The notes under the pieces: model-generated
What the model saw: the letters and a program-made list of their open reading frames with translations, nothing else
What the model was told of the DNA's origin: nothing
Databases searched by the model: none
Program-made: the position numbers and the translations under genes
Part shown: one piece after another, positions 45,271-54,237 of the stretch
Numbering within the stretch: position 1 is the first letter of the stretch
Layout: every line of letters starts with the position of its first letter
From: Zhongshania antarctica
GTDB taxonomy: Bacteria > Pseudomonadota > Gammaproteobacteria > Pseudomonadales > Spongiibacteraceae
Length of the DNA stretch: 64,000 nt
Reading direction: 5' to 3'
Assembly: GCF_014202945.1 (NCBI RefSeq)
Contig: NZ_JACHHW010000004.1
Span: forward strand, 1-64,000

Positions 45271-45394
45271 GCATTGCTTTTGTTATAACCATATTCGTAT
45301 TTGTTATAAGTGTATGATTTTAAAGATTTTTATTTATATTTTGGGGCTGCTGTGCTAAAGTCGCCGGCCTGTTAACGTTTTTATAGACAAAATT

Positions 45395-46024
45395 ATGGAT
45401 CTTGATCTCGACGCCTTAAATAGTACGCTGCGCAATGCCTCCGCCGAGGAAATTATTCGCTGGGCGGTGTCATTGAATGAGCCGATAATGGCGTCTACCA
45501 GCTTTTCACCGAATGCGGCGGTGATGTTGAAGTTAGTGACCGATGCGGCCCCGGAAATGCCGGTGGTTTGGGCGGACAGCGGGTATAATGTGCCCGACGC
45601 TTACCGGGTTGCAGAGCAATTGATAAAATTGCTTAAACCGAATATGAAGCCCTATGTCCCCTTGATTACCGCAGAGCATCGCAATGCCATTATGGGCGGA
45701 ATTCCGCATCCAGATGACAACCCTGAGCTGCACCGGGAGTTTACCCGCCAAGTTAAATTAGAGCCGTTTAATCGTGCCTTTGCGGAATTGGCGCCCAAAA
45801 TATGGGTGACGGGTATTCGCAAGGAGGAGACGGAGTTTAGACAAAATCTCGATATATTGTCTTGGGATGGTCGCGGTATTTTGAAGGTCGCCCCGATTTT
45901 TTACTGGACCGAGGCTGATGTGCAGGCTTATATGAGTGAACATAAACTGCCAAGTTGTAAGCATTATTTCGACCCCACCAAAGTGGCGGAGAACCGTGAG
46001 TGCGGTTTACACACCTCCGCGTAA
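45395..46024 (+). CDS. cysH: Phosphoadenylylsulfate reductase
   Basis: A 209-residue thioredoxin-dependent PAPS (or APS) reductase that makes sulfite in assimilatory sulfate reduction. The substrate loop STSFSPNAAVMLKLV, the central WVTGIRKEET motif and the C-terminal catalytic Cys in RECGLHTSA are present. The CC ... CxxC iron-sulfur ligands of APS reductases are absent, which favours PAPS as substrate. The protein is about 35 residues shorter than E. coli CysH, mostly at the N-terminus. There is no strong ribosome site before the ATG. It is isolated from other cys genes. Confidence 0.88.
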   Translation: MDLDLDALNSTLRNASAEEIIRWAVSLNEPIMASTSFSPNAAVMLKLVTDAAPEMPVVWADSGYNVPDAYRVAEQLIKLLKPNMKPYVPLITAEHRNAIMGGIPHPDDNPELHREFTRQVKLEPFNRAFAELAPKIWVTGIRKEETEFRQNLDILSWDGRGILKVAPIFYWTEADVQAYMSEHKLPSCKHYFDPTKVAENRECGLHTSA

Positions 46025-46096
46025 TTTTTAGGGGGAATGAGCTCCTCCTTTCGCTGAGTTCTGGGTTTCTGCGGCTTTCTAAATAAGGTTTTTCTC

Positions 46097-47122
46097 ATGT
46101 ATGCTGTTTTACGCCGCTTATTGTTTTGTTTGTCCCCTGAGCGTGCTCACCATCTATCTTTAGTTTTAATCTCTCTGCTTGAACGCTGCGGCTTAAGCGG
46201 CTTGTTGGCGCGTCCCATACCCCGCCAGAGCCGTGTCGTTATGGGAATCGAATTCCCTAATCCCGTGGGCTTAGCTGCAGGCTTAGACAAAGACGCTAAA
46301 CATATTAATGGGCTGGCGGCCTTGGGTTTCGGTTTTATTGAAGTTGGCACAGTGACCCCCTTGGCGCAGCCCGGTAATCCGCAGCCGCGTCTATTTAGGC
46401 TGCCGGAAGCCCAAGCGATTATTAATCGCATGGGCTTTAACAACCTCGGTCTTGAGCATTTGCTGGCTCAGGTTAAAGCCAGCGGCTTTAACGGGGTATT
46501 GGGTATTAATATTGGTAAAAACAAAGACACGCCAGCCGAGCGTGCCGTCGATGATTATCTGCTTGGCTTGCGCAGCGTGTATCCCTACGCGAGTTATATC
46601 ACCGTTAATTTGTCCTCACCAAACACGCCTGGTTTACGGGATTTACAGTTTGGGCAACCTTTAATCGATTTGTTAGCGGCGTTAAAAAAGGCGCAATTGA
46701 GCTTGGCCGACACCCACGGTAAGTATGTGCCAATGGCAGTAAAAATAGCGCCGGATATGGCTGAAGACGATATTCGGAATGTTGCCGAGGTGTTTGTTGA
46801 GCAGGGCATTGATGGCGTTATCGCCACCAATACCACTATTGCTCGCGATGCTGTTGTCGGTTTGTCTCATGGTGACGAGATGGGGGGCTTGAGCGGTGCG
46901 CCGGTTCGAGATAGCTCAACTCGGGTTATTCGAATATTGGCTGACGCCTTGCAGGGTCGTCTGCCTATCATTGGCGTGGGCGGTATTAGTGACGGCGAAT
47001 CGGCGGCTGAAAAAATAGCGGCCGGGGCGTCTTTGGTTCAGGTTTATACCGGCTTTATATATCGCGGCCCGGTTTTAATTGCCGAAGCGGCTGCCGCTAT
47101 TGCAAAGACTGAGGCTGCCTAA
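46097..47122 (+). CDS. pyrD: Dihydroorotate dehydrogenase (quinone), class 2
   Basis: A 341-residue membrane-associated FMN enzyme that oxidises dihydroorotate to orotate with quinone. The N-terminal helix ([19 protein letters not shown]) that enters the membrane marks class 2. [35 protein letters not shown] with catalytic Ser, and [20 protein letters not shown] are all present. The last base of its TAA is the first of the marC ATG, so translation is coupled. Confidence 0.97.
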   Translation: MYAVLRRLLFCLSPERAHHLSLVLISLLERCGLSGLLARPIPRQSRVVMGIEFPNPVGLAAGLDKDAKHINGLAALGFGFIEVGTVTPLAQPGNPQPRLFRLPEAQAIINRMGFNNLGLEHLLAQVKASGFNGVLGINIGKNKDTPAERAVDDYLLGLRSVYPYASYITVNLSSPNTPGLRDLQFGQPLIDLLAALKKAQLSLADTHGKYVPMAVKIAPDMAEDDIRNVAEVFVEQGIDGVIATNTTIARDAVVGLSHGDEMGGLSGAPVRDSSTRVIRILADALQGRLPIIGVGGISDGESAAEKIAAGASLVQVYTGFIYRGPVLIAEAAAAIAKTEAA

Positions 47123-47784
47123 TGGTATTGAGTAGCGCCGTTATTGAGGCTTTTAGCGTCTCGGTGACCACTTTTTTTGCCACCATTGGCCCTATTGATG
47201 TCGCTGCCATGTTTGCTGCGCTAACGGGTAGTCTTTCGGCGAAAGAGCGCGCTCGTACAGCGCTTCGCGGGGTGTTGATCGCCACTGGGATATTGTTGGC
47301 GTTTGCGGTACTTGGGGAGATGATACTGAATGCCTTGGGGATCTCGCTAGCCGCGTTACGCGCTGCGGGTGGGGTTTTGCTGCTATTAATCGGCATCGAC
47401 CTCGTCACGGTAAAAGGGAGTGGTGCCACCACGACCACCACCGATGAAGATTTAGAGGCGGAAGAGAAGGCGGATATTGCTGTGTTTCCCTTGGCGACGC
47501 CGCTTATCGCGGGTCCTGGTGCTATTGGTGCGGTAATTTTGTTAATGGCCCATGCCGAGGGCAATTTCCTTGAGCAAGGCGCGGTCGTTGTTGCTTTGCT
47601 GCTGGTGATGGCGATGACGCTGGGGGCATTGCTACTGGCGAGCCGCTTGCAAAATTGGCTTGGCGTTACCGGTATGCATATGATTAGCCGAGTATTCGGG
47701 GTGTTGCTCTGCGCCTTGGCGATGCAGTTTTTGTTTGACGGTATTGCCCAAAGTGGTTTGCTGGCGGGTTTGGCCGCCAGCTAA
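47122..47784 (+). CDS. MarC family membrane protein
   Basis: A 220-residue six-helix membrane protein of the MarC/YchE family. The N-terminal FFATIGPIDVAAMFAALT segment, GGVLLLLIGIDLV and FPLATPLIAGPGAIGAVI are family marks. No transport substrate is established and an early link to multiple antibiotic resistance was withdrawn in the literature as I know it. It overlaps pyrD by one base and is likely cotranscribed with it. Confidence 0.9.
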   Translation: MVLSSAVIEAFSVSVTTFFATIGPIDVAAMFAALTGSLSAKERARTALRGVLIATGILLAFAVLGEMILNALGISLAALRAAGGVLLLLIGIDLVTVKGSGATTTTTDEDLEAEEKADIAVFPLATPLIAGPGAIGAVILLMAHAEGNFLEQGAVVVALLLVMAMTLGALLLASRLQNWLGVTGMHMISRVFGVLLCALAMQFLFDGIAQSGLLAGLAAS

Positions 47785-47808
47785 GCAGGGTGTGATACGG
47801 GGAGGGGG

Positions 47809-48651
47809 CTAGCGTTCAAAGGGCTCGCCAATGCTCACAACCTCAGGGCCATCAAATTGCATTTTGGCTTTGCGGATGGATAAACTAAACAGAGGCTTTT
47901 TAGGTAGACCGAGATTGCGCAATACCATTGCTAGCGGGTGTTTTTCACCGATCTCAGGCTCTTGTCCGCCCAGTTTGAAACTTAAGCCCTCGCCTTCGGT
48001 AATGCCAATCGTTTTCCAGGCCTGTTTGTTGCGAATTGCCAAGGACGGTGCTCGCTGCGGTTTGGCGATGGTCTTGCCGCCTGTTGGCGCGCTAATACTG
48101 AAAACGGCATGACCTTCGTCATGAAACTGCGCAAAGGCAGTTTTCGGCCCAAAATCAATGTCGACGTGACAAACCCATTTTGGAAAGCCCCAGATAAAAC
48201 GCCCAGCATGAGTGGTAAAGTCTTGATTGACGGGCATGCGGTAGACAAAATTGCCAAGTTGGCCGCGCATCATTCGGCTTAACGCACCAAAAAATGGTAT
48301 TGGCTTGCGTTCGCCGGGCGTGGTTACCGGAAAAACAATGGCGGCTTCGTTGTAGTCGCCTAAATCGTTTTCTCGGTAGTCGACGGCGAGCAATTGCATG
48401 AGCGCCTTGCCGGGCAGTATTTCAACAACCTTAAATCCGCTGTCGGCAATGAGTGCTTGCGCTTTAGCGGCATTGACCGTAAACACATTCATGAGCATGG
48501 CGGCGTTGTTTACAGTGACGGGTAAGGTGACGGTCTGCCCGTTTATTTGATATTCCCGCGCGTTGGTTTTACTGCATAAGGTGTCTGTTACTTGGTCTTG
48601 CTCGGCAGTGCTAACGGGCTGCTCAGCGTATAAGATGCGGGTATCCTGCAT
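47809..48651 (-). CDS. Acetoacetate decarboxylase family protein
   Basis: A 280-residue protein of the acetoacetate decarboxylase fold. The candidate Schiff-base Lys is in WGFPKWVCHVDI (about residues 153-164), and a Glu in GDYNEAAIVFPV corresponds to the active-site acidic residue. In clostridial decarboxylase two adjacent Lys follow the Pro; here the second is Trp, so the chemistry may differ (aldolase-dehydratase or hydrolase variants are known). ATG at 48651 is preferred because GGAG lies 9 bases upstream; an in-frame ATG five codons earlier has no such site. It converges with marC and diverges from the UbiB-like gene. Confidence 0.8.
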   Translation of the reverse strand: MQDTRILYAEQPVSTAEQDQVTDTLCSKTNAREYQINGQTVTLPVTVNNAAMLMNVFTVNAAKAQALIADSGFKVVEILPGKALMQLLAVDYRENDLGDYNEAAIVFPVTTPGERKPIPFFGALSRMMRGQLGNFVYRMPVNQDFTTHAGRFIWGFPKWVCHVDIDFGPKTAFAQFHDEGHAVFSISAPTGGKTIAKPQRAPSLAIRNKQAWKTIGITEGEGLSFKLGGQEPEIGEKHPLAMVLRNLGLPKKPLFSLSIRKAKMQFDGPEVVSIGEPFER

Positions 48652-48817
48652 TGGCCATGACTCCATTATTATAAGTTTGTTAGTGTGTTGGTATTTGAAC
48701 TGAAGGTGACAAGTAATAGAAGTGTAACTTACAGCGCGACACTATCTGATTACAATGGTGTTACTTTGATCGACAGCATTATTTTTCGGGCACTGGCCCG
48801 CAGAGGATTAAGGAAAA

Positions 48818-50185
48818 ATGGCTAAAAAGCTTTCCAGTAGCGTCAGGGAAAAGGTGATGCAGGCCGCATCGAAGACGAAATTTTTAAGTGCCGCGGCCGA
48901 TACCTCCGGTCGCCGCATCAGCTTGGCAGAGTTTGGTCTGAGGGGGTCGTGGCGGGTATTGCAGACAGCGTCGGCAGTCTCCCCTAGGGCGCTAAAATGC
49001 CTATTGCGCCGCCGTAAACCAAGCCCGCGGGAGCTGCGCGAGCTTTTTGAAGATTTAGGGGCCACCTATATTAAGTTCGGTCAGTTTATTGCGAGTTCAC
49101 CATCAATCTTTCCAAAGGAATACGTAGACGAGTTCCAGCTTTGTCTAGATCAAACCCCGTCGCTGCCTTTTAATAAAATAAAACAGATCATCGAAGATGA
49201 TCTTGGCCAGTCCATCGCCGAGGTGTTTGCTTATTTTGATGAGAATGCCTTGGCGTCGGCCTCTATTGCACAGGTTCATGCAGCGCGCTTGGTCACCGGT
49301 GAAGACGTTGTGGTTAAAGTGCAAAAGCCGGGTGTACAGGCAATTTTAACGACAGATATGAATGCGGTATACCTGTGTATTCGTTTGTTTGAATTGATTC
49401 TACCCAATACCGACAAAGACGCCGTAGCGGGTTTGGTGGAAGAAATGTACCAATCCATGATCGACGAGTGCGATTTTTATAAAGAAGCAGAGAATCTAAC
49501 GCAGTTTCGGGCCTTCTTGCTGCAAAGTGGCAATAGCCATGTGGTTGCGCCAAAGCCCTATAGTCAGGCCTCGTCACGAAAGGTGCTCACAATGGAGCGC
49601 TTGTATGGCACTGCGCTGAATAATGATATGGCGAAGGGCGAGGCGGGGTTTGATCCAGCTAACAGCCTGTTCAATGCGCTCAATACGTGGTTTGCAAGCC
49701 TGACCCAATGTGCGTTTTTTCATGCCGACTTGCACAGTGGCAATTTACTGCTGCTCAATGACGGCAGAGTCGGATTTATTGATTTTGGTATGGTGGGTCG
49801 TATTCAGCCTGAGGCGTGGCAGGCTATATTTAGTTTATTCATGGCGATTAGTGAACAAAACTATGAGCTGATGGCGCAATCGATGATTAGTGTCGGGATT
49901 ACCCGTGAGGTAGTCGATGAAGCCGCGTTGACCCGAGATATTCGTAATTTATTTGATGGCCTAAATGCCTTGGATCCTCAGAAGGTTCTTGAAAACAAGC
50001 AAGCTGATGGTATTACCTCATTGTTGAGTGAATTAGGTGATATTGCCCGAACCTACGGTATTCGCTTTCCCCGGGCCTTCACGATGCTATTAAAACAGTT
50101 TCTGTATTTTGATCGCTATATGGAGCTGTTGGCGCCTGGCGCCGACATTTTCCAAGATGACAGAGTCGATTTTTATTTGCAGTGA
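48818..50185 (+). CDS. ABC1/UbiB-family atypical kinase
   Basis: A 455-residue member of the ABC1/ADCK/UbiB family. The KxGQ signature is in YIKFGQFIASSPSIFP. The Ala-rich nucleotide loop (ASASIAQVHAARL), catalytic Lys (VVVKVQKPG), the HADLHSGN catalytic loop and the DFGMVG metal motif are all intact. Family members act in ubiquinone biosynthesis or lipid metabolism and have ATPase rather than protein kinase activity. It lacks the C-terminal membrane helices of E. coli UbiB and is not next to ubiE/ubiJ, so it is an accessory paralogue. AAGGA precedes the ATG. Confidence 0.88.
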   Translation: MAKKLSSSVREKVMQAASKTKFLSAAADTSGRRISLAEFGLRGSWRVLQTASAVSPRALKCLLRRRKPSPRELRELFEDLGATYIKFGQFIASSPSIFPKEYVDEFQLCLDQTPSLPFNKIKQIIEDDLGQSIAEVFAYFDENALASASIAQVHAARLVTGEDVVVKVQKPGVQAILTTDMNAVYLCIRLFELILPNTDKDAVAGLVEEMYQSMIDECDFYKEAENLTQFRAFLLQSGNSHVVAPKPYSQASSRKVLTMERLYGTALNNDMAKGEAGFDPANSLFNALNTWFASLTQCAFFHADLHSGNLLLLNDGRVGFIDFGMVGRIQPEAWQAIFSLFMAISEQNYELMAQSMISVGITREVVDEAALTRDIRNLFDGLNALDPQKVLENKQADGITSLLSELGDIARTYGIRFPRAFTMLLKQFLYFDRYMELLAPGADIFQDDRVDFYLQ

Positions 50186-50470
50186 TGCCATTCTGCGAGC
50201 AATCTAGCTTGGGGCTTTCGCGATGATATCGCCTTAGCCCGCATCTTCGTCAAACATCCTAATAATACGGAAAGATCATTCTAAGGTTCCCTGAAATCAA
50301 TGACTTCGGTGCATTGCCGGCGCTTTTTGTAAGTAGATGACACTATTTTATATACAGGCGTATAGGCAGTACAGTTAGTCTATCTTCAGTCTGTTGCAGT
50401 TGAGTCGCACTTAAGCGGCTTATCTGTGTTAAGTGCCACTGGAAAGGGGTTTTTATGTACTGTTATTGGA

Positions 50471-52045
50471 ATGACGACTGAATTGCGCCGTTTTTTAGTT
50501 ACAACGAGCTTTGATCGTAAACTTGCATGGTCGCTAATTGTCAGCACCTTTATGGTTGGTGGCTTGATTGTCGGCATGTGTGTGCTTTTGGCGGTAAATG
50601 TATCGAACGCCAGCCGCCATGAAAAATACTCTGTCATAGCGGGCTTGCTAGGGAAAATGCTTGAGCAGGGTGACGTAAACGCCCTTGAGTCGGCGATGGA
50701 TAAGGTAGCGCTAGACAGTAGTATTGCCGCGGTTTGTGCGTATTCTGGCGCGTCAGAAACAAAACTGTTGTACATGTATCAAGCGGATCGGGGAGGGATA
50801 ACGTGCCTCCCAGAGTTACCTACTTTGTCAAAAAATGATTTTCATGTTGTGGTGCCGAGTGCGCGACACGATGGTTTACGGCTGGTGCTGCGTACCAATA
50901 ATCATTACTTAAGTGACTATATTCACTCTATTTGGTGGTTGGCGATATTAATGATGCTGGCCAGTGCGCTCTTTGCCTTCGGTTTTTCCTCTTGGTTGGG
51001 ACGACAACTACTGCTGCCAATAGTGAGTTTGCTCAAGGTTATAGGCTTAGTCCGTCTTAATAGAGATTATCGTTTACGCGCAGATAAGTTTGCCGACGAT
51101 GAATTTGGTCAACTTTGCGATAATTTTAATGACATGATTGCTGATGTCGAGCGTCGTGATCAAGAAGTGCTGAGTGCGCGTAGAGAGCTAGAATTGCGAA
51201 TTTGTGAGGTTGATGTCAGTAATCGTGAATTGAGTGGCACTTTACAACGTCTAAAGCAGACGCAGCAGCAACTCATAAATACCGAAAAGATGGCTTCCCT
51301 TGGTGCCTTAGTTGCCGGTGTCGCCCATGAAATAAATACGCCAATTGGCGTTGGAGTAACGGCTGCGTCGACCTTACAGGCTAATACCGAAAATGCCAAA
51401 GCGCGATATGATCAGGGCGACTTAACACAGTCGGCGTTGCGTCTATATTGGGAGCAAACCGTGTCGGCAACTCAGATGATTTTAGGCAATCTTGAGCGGG
51501 CGGCCGGTTTAATTCAAAGCTTTAAGCGTGTGGCGGTGGATCAGAGTAACAGTGAGATTAGACGCTTTAATCTTGGCGAGTATTTGGGCGAGGTAATGCA
51601 CAGCCTCTACCCGCAAGTCAGGAAAGCTGGACTGAATTACGCCCTAGAATGTGATGAGGAATTGATCGTTCGCTCTTATCCGGGCGCTATATCGCAAATA
51701 GTGACAAATTTAGTCATGAATGCAATCAGCCACGCCTATCCAAATGGCGAAGCAGGTAATTTGACATTGAAGGTTTGGGCATCAGAAACTGGGGAAATAT
51801 CGCTGCAGTTTAACGATGACGGCAGAGGAATTCCCGCGGAACATTTGGCGAGAGTTTGCGACCCCTTCTTCACAACTAAGCGGGGTAGTGGCGGCAGTGG
51901 CCTGGGTTTACATATTGTGTATAACTTGGTAACTCAGCAGCTTTGCGGGCGAATCAAAATTGACAGTGAAGTGGGCAAGGGTAGCTGCATAAGCCTCTTC
52001 TTTCCCCCGGACGTCGCTAAGGTAGGTTTGTATGAGTCAGTTTGA
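50471..52045 (+). CDS. Membrane sensor histidine kinase of four-gene signalling operon
   Basis: A 524-residue kinase. Membrane helices near residues 20-45 and 155-178 enclose a small periplasmic domain of about 110 residues. A HAMP-like linker is at about 180-235, then a coiled coil, HisKA with H286 in AHEINTPIG, and HATPase with DDGRGI and GGSGLGLHIVYNLV. ATG at 50471 is preferred over the in-frame TTG at 50426; the latter lies before AAAGGGG. A tiny 8-codon frame (50454-50480) with a good ribosome site overlaps this start and could couple translation. Its stop overlaps the next gene by 14 bases. The catalytic core is close to that of the orphan kinase at 9925-12288. Confidence 0.9.
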   Translation: MTTELRRFLVTTSFDRKLAWSLIVSTFMVGGLIVGMCVLLAVNVSNASRHEKYSVIAGLLGKMLEQGDVNALESAMDKVALDSSIAAVCAYSGASETKLLYMYQADRGGITCLPELPTLSKNDFHVVVPSARHDGLRLVLRTNNHYLSDYIHSIWWLAILMMLASALFAFGFSSWLGRQLLLPIVSLLKVIGLVRLNRDYRLRADKFADDEFGQLCDNFNDMIADVERRDQEVLSARRELELRICEVDVSNRELSGTLQRLKQTQQQLINTEKMASLGALVAGVAHEINTPIGVGVTAASTLQANTENAKARYDQGDLTQSALRLYWEQTVSATQMILGNLERAAGLIQSFKRVAVDQSNSEIRRFNLGEYLGEVMHSLYPQVRKAGLNYALECDEELIVRSYPGAISQIVTNLVMNAISHAYPNGEAGNLTLKVWASETGEISLQFNDDGRGIPAEHLARVCDPFFTTKRGSGGSGLGLHIVYNLVTQQLCGRIKIDSEVGKGSCISLFFPPDVAKVGLYESV

Positions 52046-53006
52046 CGGAAACGGTAACGACAAGTTGCAATTTGCTGCGGAATCGACGGCGACCTTGTTA
52101 GATAGTGTTTTCGAGCCATGGAAACTGTTGTTGGTTGACGACGAAAAAGTCGTCCACTCGGTGACTCGTTTAGCCTTGGAGGGATTTGAATTGGCGGGGC
52201 GTGGTTTACAGTTTATTAGTGCCTATTCTGCTGAAGACGCGCGGGCGCTACTTGCTCAACACGATGATATCGCCTTAATCCTACTTGACGTGGTAATGGA
52301 GACCGACCATGCCGGGCTTGATCTGGTGCACTATATTCGTCGTGAATTAAATAATAAGTTTGTGCGCATTGTATTGCGTACCGGACAGCCCGGACAGGCC
52401 CCAGAGCTGGAAGTAATAACCCAATACGACATAAATGATTATAAAGAAAAAACAGAGTTAACGAGACAGAAGCTCTTTTCAACCGTGTACACCAGTTTGT
52501 GTTCCTATCGAGATTTGATGGCCATAGAGAACAATCGGTTAGGTCTGTTGAAAGTGATTGAGGCTTCTGCCCATATTTTTGAACGTCGTAATTTGGCTGC
52601 GTTTGCTGAAGGTGTTTTGCAGCAGCTAACCGCGTTACTTTATTTAAACAAGCATGCCATGTTAGTACAGACCTGTGGAATGCTGGCTCGGCCGGCAAGC
52701 GACTCATTAAATATACTGGCGGCTACCGGTTGCTACTCAGATTTTCAAGGAACAGTAGAGATTTCAGCGTTTGATAGCGACGTTGGTGATCGAATAAGCA
52801 CGGCAATTAAACAGCGCTCGAGCAACTATGGTGATAATTACTGGGTGAGCTACTATATTACCGAATCAGGTATGGAGCAGCTGCTGTATGTGTCGGCGAA
52901 GGACGTGTTTTCAATTCCGGATATTGCGATGATTGAATTGTTTGTAAGAAACGTTGCAATAGCCCACGAGACAATCGCTCTGCTGGAGTCGAATAAGCAT
53001 GACTAA
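52032..53006 (+). CDS. REC-DUF3369 response regulator without output domain
   Basis: A 324-residue protein: receiver domain at about 30-160 with acidic pair D36/D37, phospho-acceptor D86 (ILLDVVME), the [11 protein letters not shown] loop and a Lys in [12 protein letters not shown]3369-type sensory domain covers about 165-324. In most known proteins DUF3369 is followed by GGDEF, HD-GYP or another output; here the protein simply ends. Output may be through the GGDEF-EAL protein three genes later. It overlaps the kinase by 14 bases upstream and the next receiver gene by 8 bases downstream. Confidence 0.88.
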   Translation: MSQFDGNGNDKLQFAAESTATLLDSVFEPWKLLLVDDEKVVHSVTRLALEGFELAGRGLQFISAYSAEDARALLAQHDDIALILLDVVMETDHAGLDLVHYIRRELNNKFVRIVLRTGQPGQAPELEVITQYDINDYKEKTELTRQKLFSTVYTSLCSYRDLMAIENNRLGLLKVIEASAHIFERRNLAAFAEGVLQQLTALLYLNKHAMLVQTCGMLARPASDSLNILAATGCYSDFQGTVEISAFDSDVGDRISTAIKQRSSNYGDNYWVSYYITESGMEQLLYVSAKDVFSIPDIAMIELFVRNVAIAHETIALLESNKHD

Positions 53007-54228
53007 TACCAATAGCAAAAAAATTCCAGATAAAATGGCAGGTAATGATGAGCTTATTCTGGCAAGCGAGCAAAGTACTATGCTGACACAGGATTCGGCG
53101 ACAACAGCCAAGAATGCGTGGAAAGTCCTCATTGTTGATGATGAGGAGGAAATACATGTAGTCACCCGTTTGGCACTTCATGACTTTAGTTTTGGTGGTC
53201 GCCATTTGGAATTTGTTAGCGCCTACTCTGGTGAGCAAGCGAGACAGATGATTCAGGAAAATCCTGACACGGCGATTATTTTGCTCGACGTCGTTATGGA
53301 AACTGATAGTGCCGGCTTGGATGTGGCGAGGTTTATTCGTCAAGAAATTGGTAATCATTTTGTACGCATTATCCTGCGTACTGGTCAGCCAGGTTTGGCG
53401 CCAGAGCGTAGAGTGTTAAAAGTTTACGACATTAATGATTACCGGGCAAAAACTGAATTAACCCAAGATCGTCTCTTTTCGGTTATTTATACCGCGCTAT
53501 CGTCTTACCGAGATTTAATTGCATTGGCGAGAAGTCGCCACCAACTTATTGGTTTGGTCAACGAGATTGAACAACTCTCACATTTGGCGGCTCGAGATTT
53601 GCAAATGCCGCTGAACGAAGTGGTTGGCGCAATGCGTAAAATTGGCGCTAGGGTAAATGAGCTTCCACCAACAGGTTTAGCCGAAGAATTTCTCGATATC
53701 CGCGAAAATGTCTATGCGATGCAGTCGGCTTTAAATAAGTTAGTCGCGTTGACGTCGGTTGGTCGCTTTAATGAAAATCGAGAAATGGTTGACTGTAACT
53801 CTGTTGTTAGTGACGTGCTGCTGAATTTGGACAGTGAGTTTCAGACAAGTCACGCCAATTTACACTGCGAAACGCTGCCAACGGTTTTTGTTTGCCGACG
53901 CCAGTTAATTCAGCTATTTCAAAATTTGATTAGCAACGCGATTCGCTACTCCGAAGGCAAGCCCCCTGAAATTTATATCAACGCGACAACACATGAGCGG
54001 AATTGGGTTTTTTCAATCAGCGATGCCGGTATTGGCATTGCGCCAGAGCATCACAGCGGATTATTTAATTTGTTTCACCGCGACAGTGGAGAGGGTGCGG
54101 TTAAAGAGTCTGGGGTTGGCTTGGCTATTTGTGAAAAAATAGTGCGTTGGCACGGTGGAAAAATTTGGTTGGAATCTGAACTTGGCAAAGGTTCTACGTT
54201 TTACTTTACTATCCCCTTGGCGGAATAG
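52999..54228 (+). CDS. Receiver plus degenerate histidine kinase
   Basis: A 409-residue protein with an N-terminal receiver (about 42-165; D47/D48, phospho-acceptor D97, T128, K151) and a C-terminal kinase module. The dimerisation helix reads [14 protein letters not shown], which aligns with the ASHDLQEPL box of phytochrome-type kinases but has R199 in place of the phospho-accepting His. The HATPase domain keeps its N-box ([12 protein letters not shown]), DAGIGI and [11 protein letters not shown]. It should bind ATP but not autophosphorylate in the usual way. Its receiver is very similar to that of the preceding gene, which points to a tandem duplication. It lies 9 bases before the GGDEF-EAL gene. 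Confidence 0.88.
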   Translation: MTNTNSKKIPDKMAGNDELILASEQSTMLTQDSATTAKNAWKVLIVDDEEEIHVVTRLALHDFSFGGRHLEFVSAYSGEQARQMIQENPDTAIILLDVVMETDSAGLDVARFIRQEIGNHFVRIILRTGQPGLAPERRVLKVYDINDYRAKTELTQDRLFSVIYTALSSYRDLIALARSRHQLIGLVNEIEQLSHLAARDLQMPLNEVVGAMRKIGARVNELPPTGLAEEFLDIRENVYAMQSALNKLVALTSVGRFNENREMVDCNSVVSDVLLNLDSEFQTSHANLHCETLPTVFVCRRQLIQLFQNLISNAIRYSEGKPPEIYINATTHERNWVFSISDAGIGIAPEHHSGLFNLFHRDSGEGAVKESGVGLAICEKIVRWHGGKIWLESELGKGSTFYFTIPLAE

Positions 54229-54237
54229 GAAAAAATA

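Noticed and set aside
45395-46024. APS reductase rather than PAPS reductase.
   Set aside because: The two Cys pairs that bind the iron-sulfur cluster of APS reductases are absent; only the C-terminal catalytic Cys remains.
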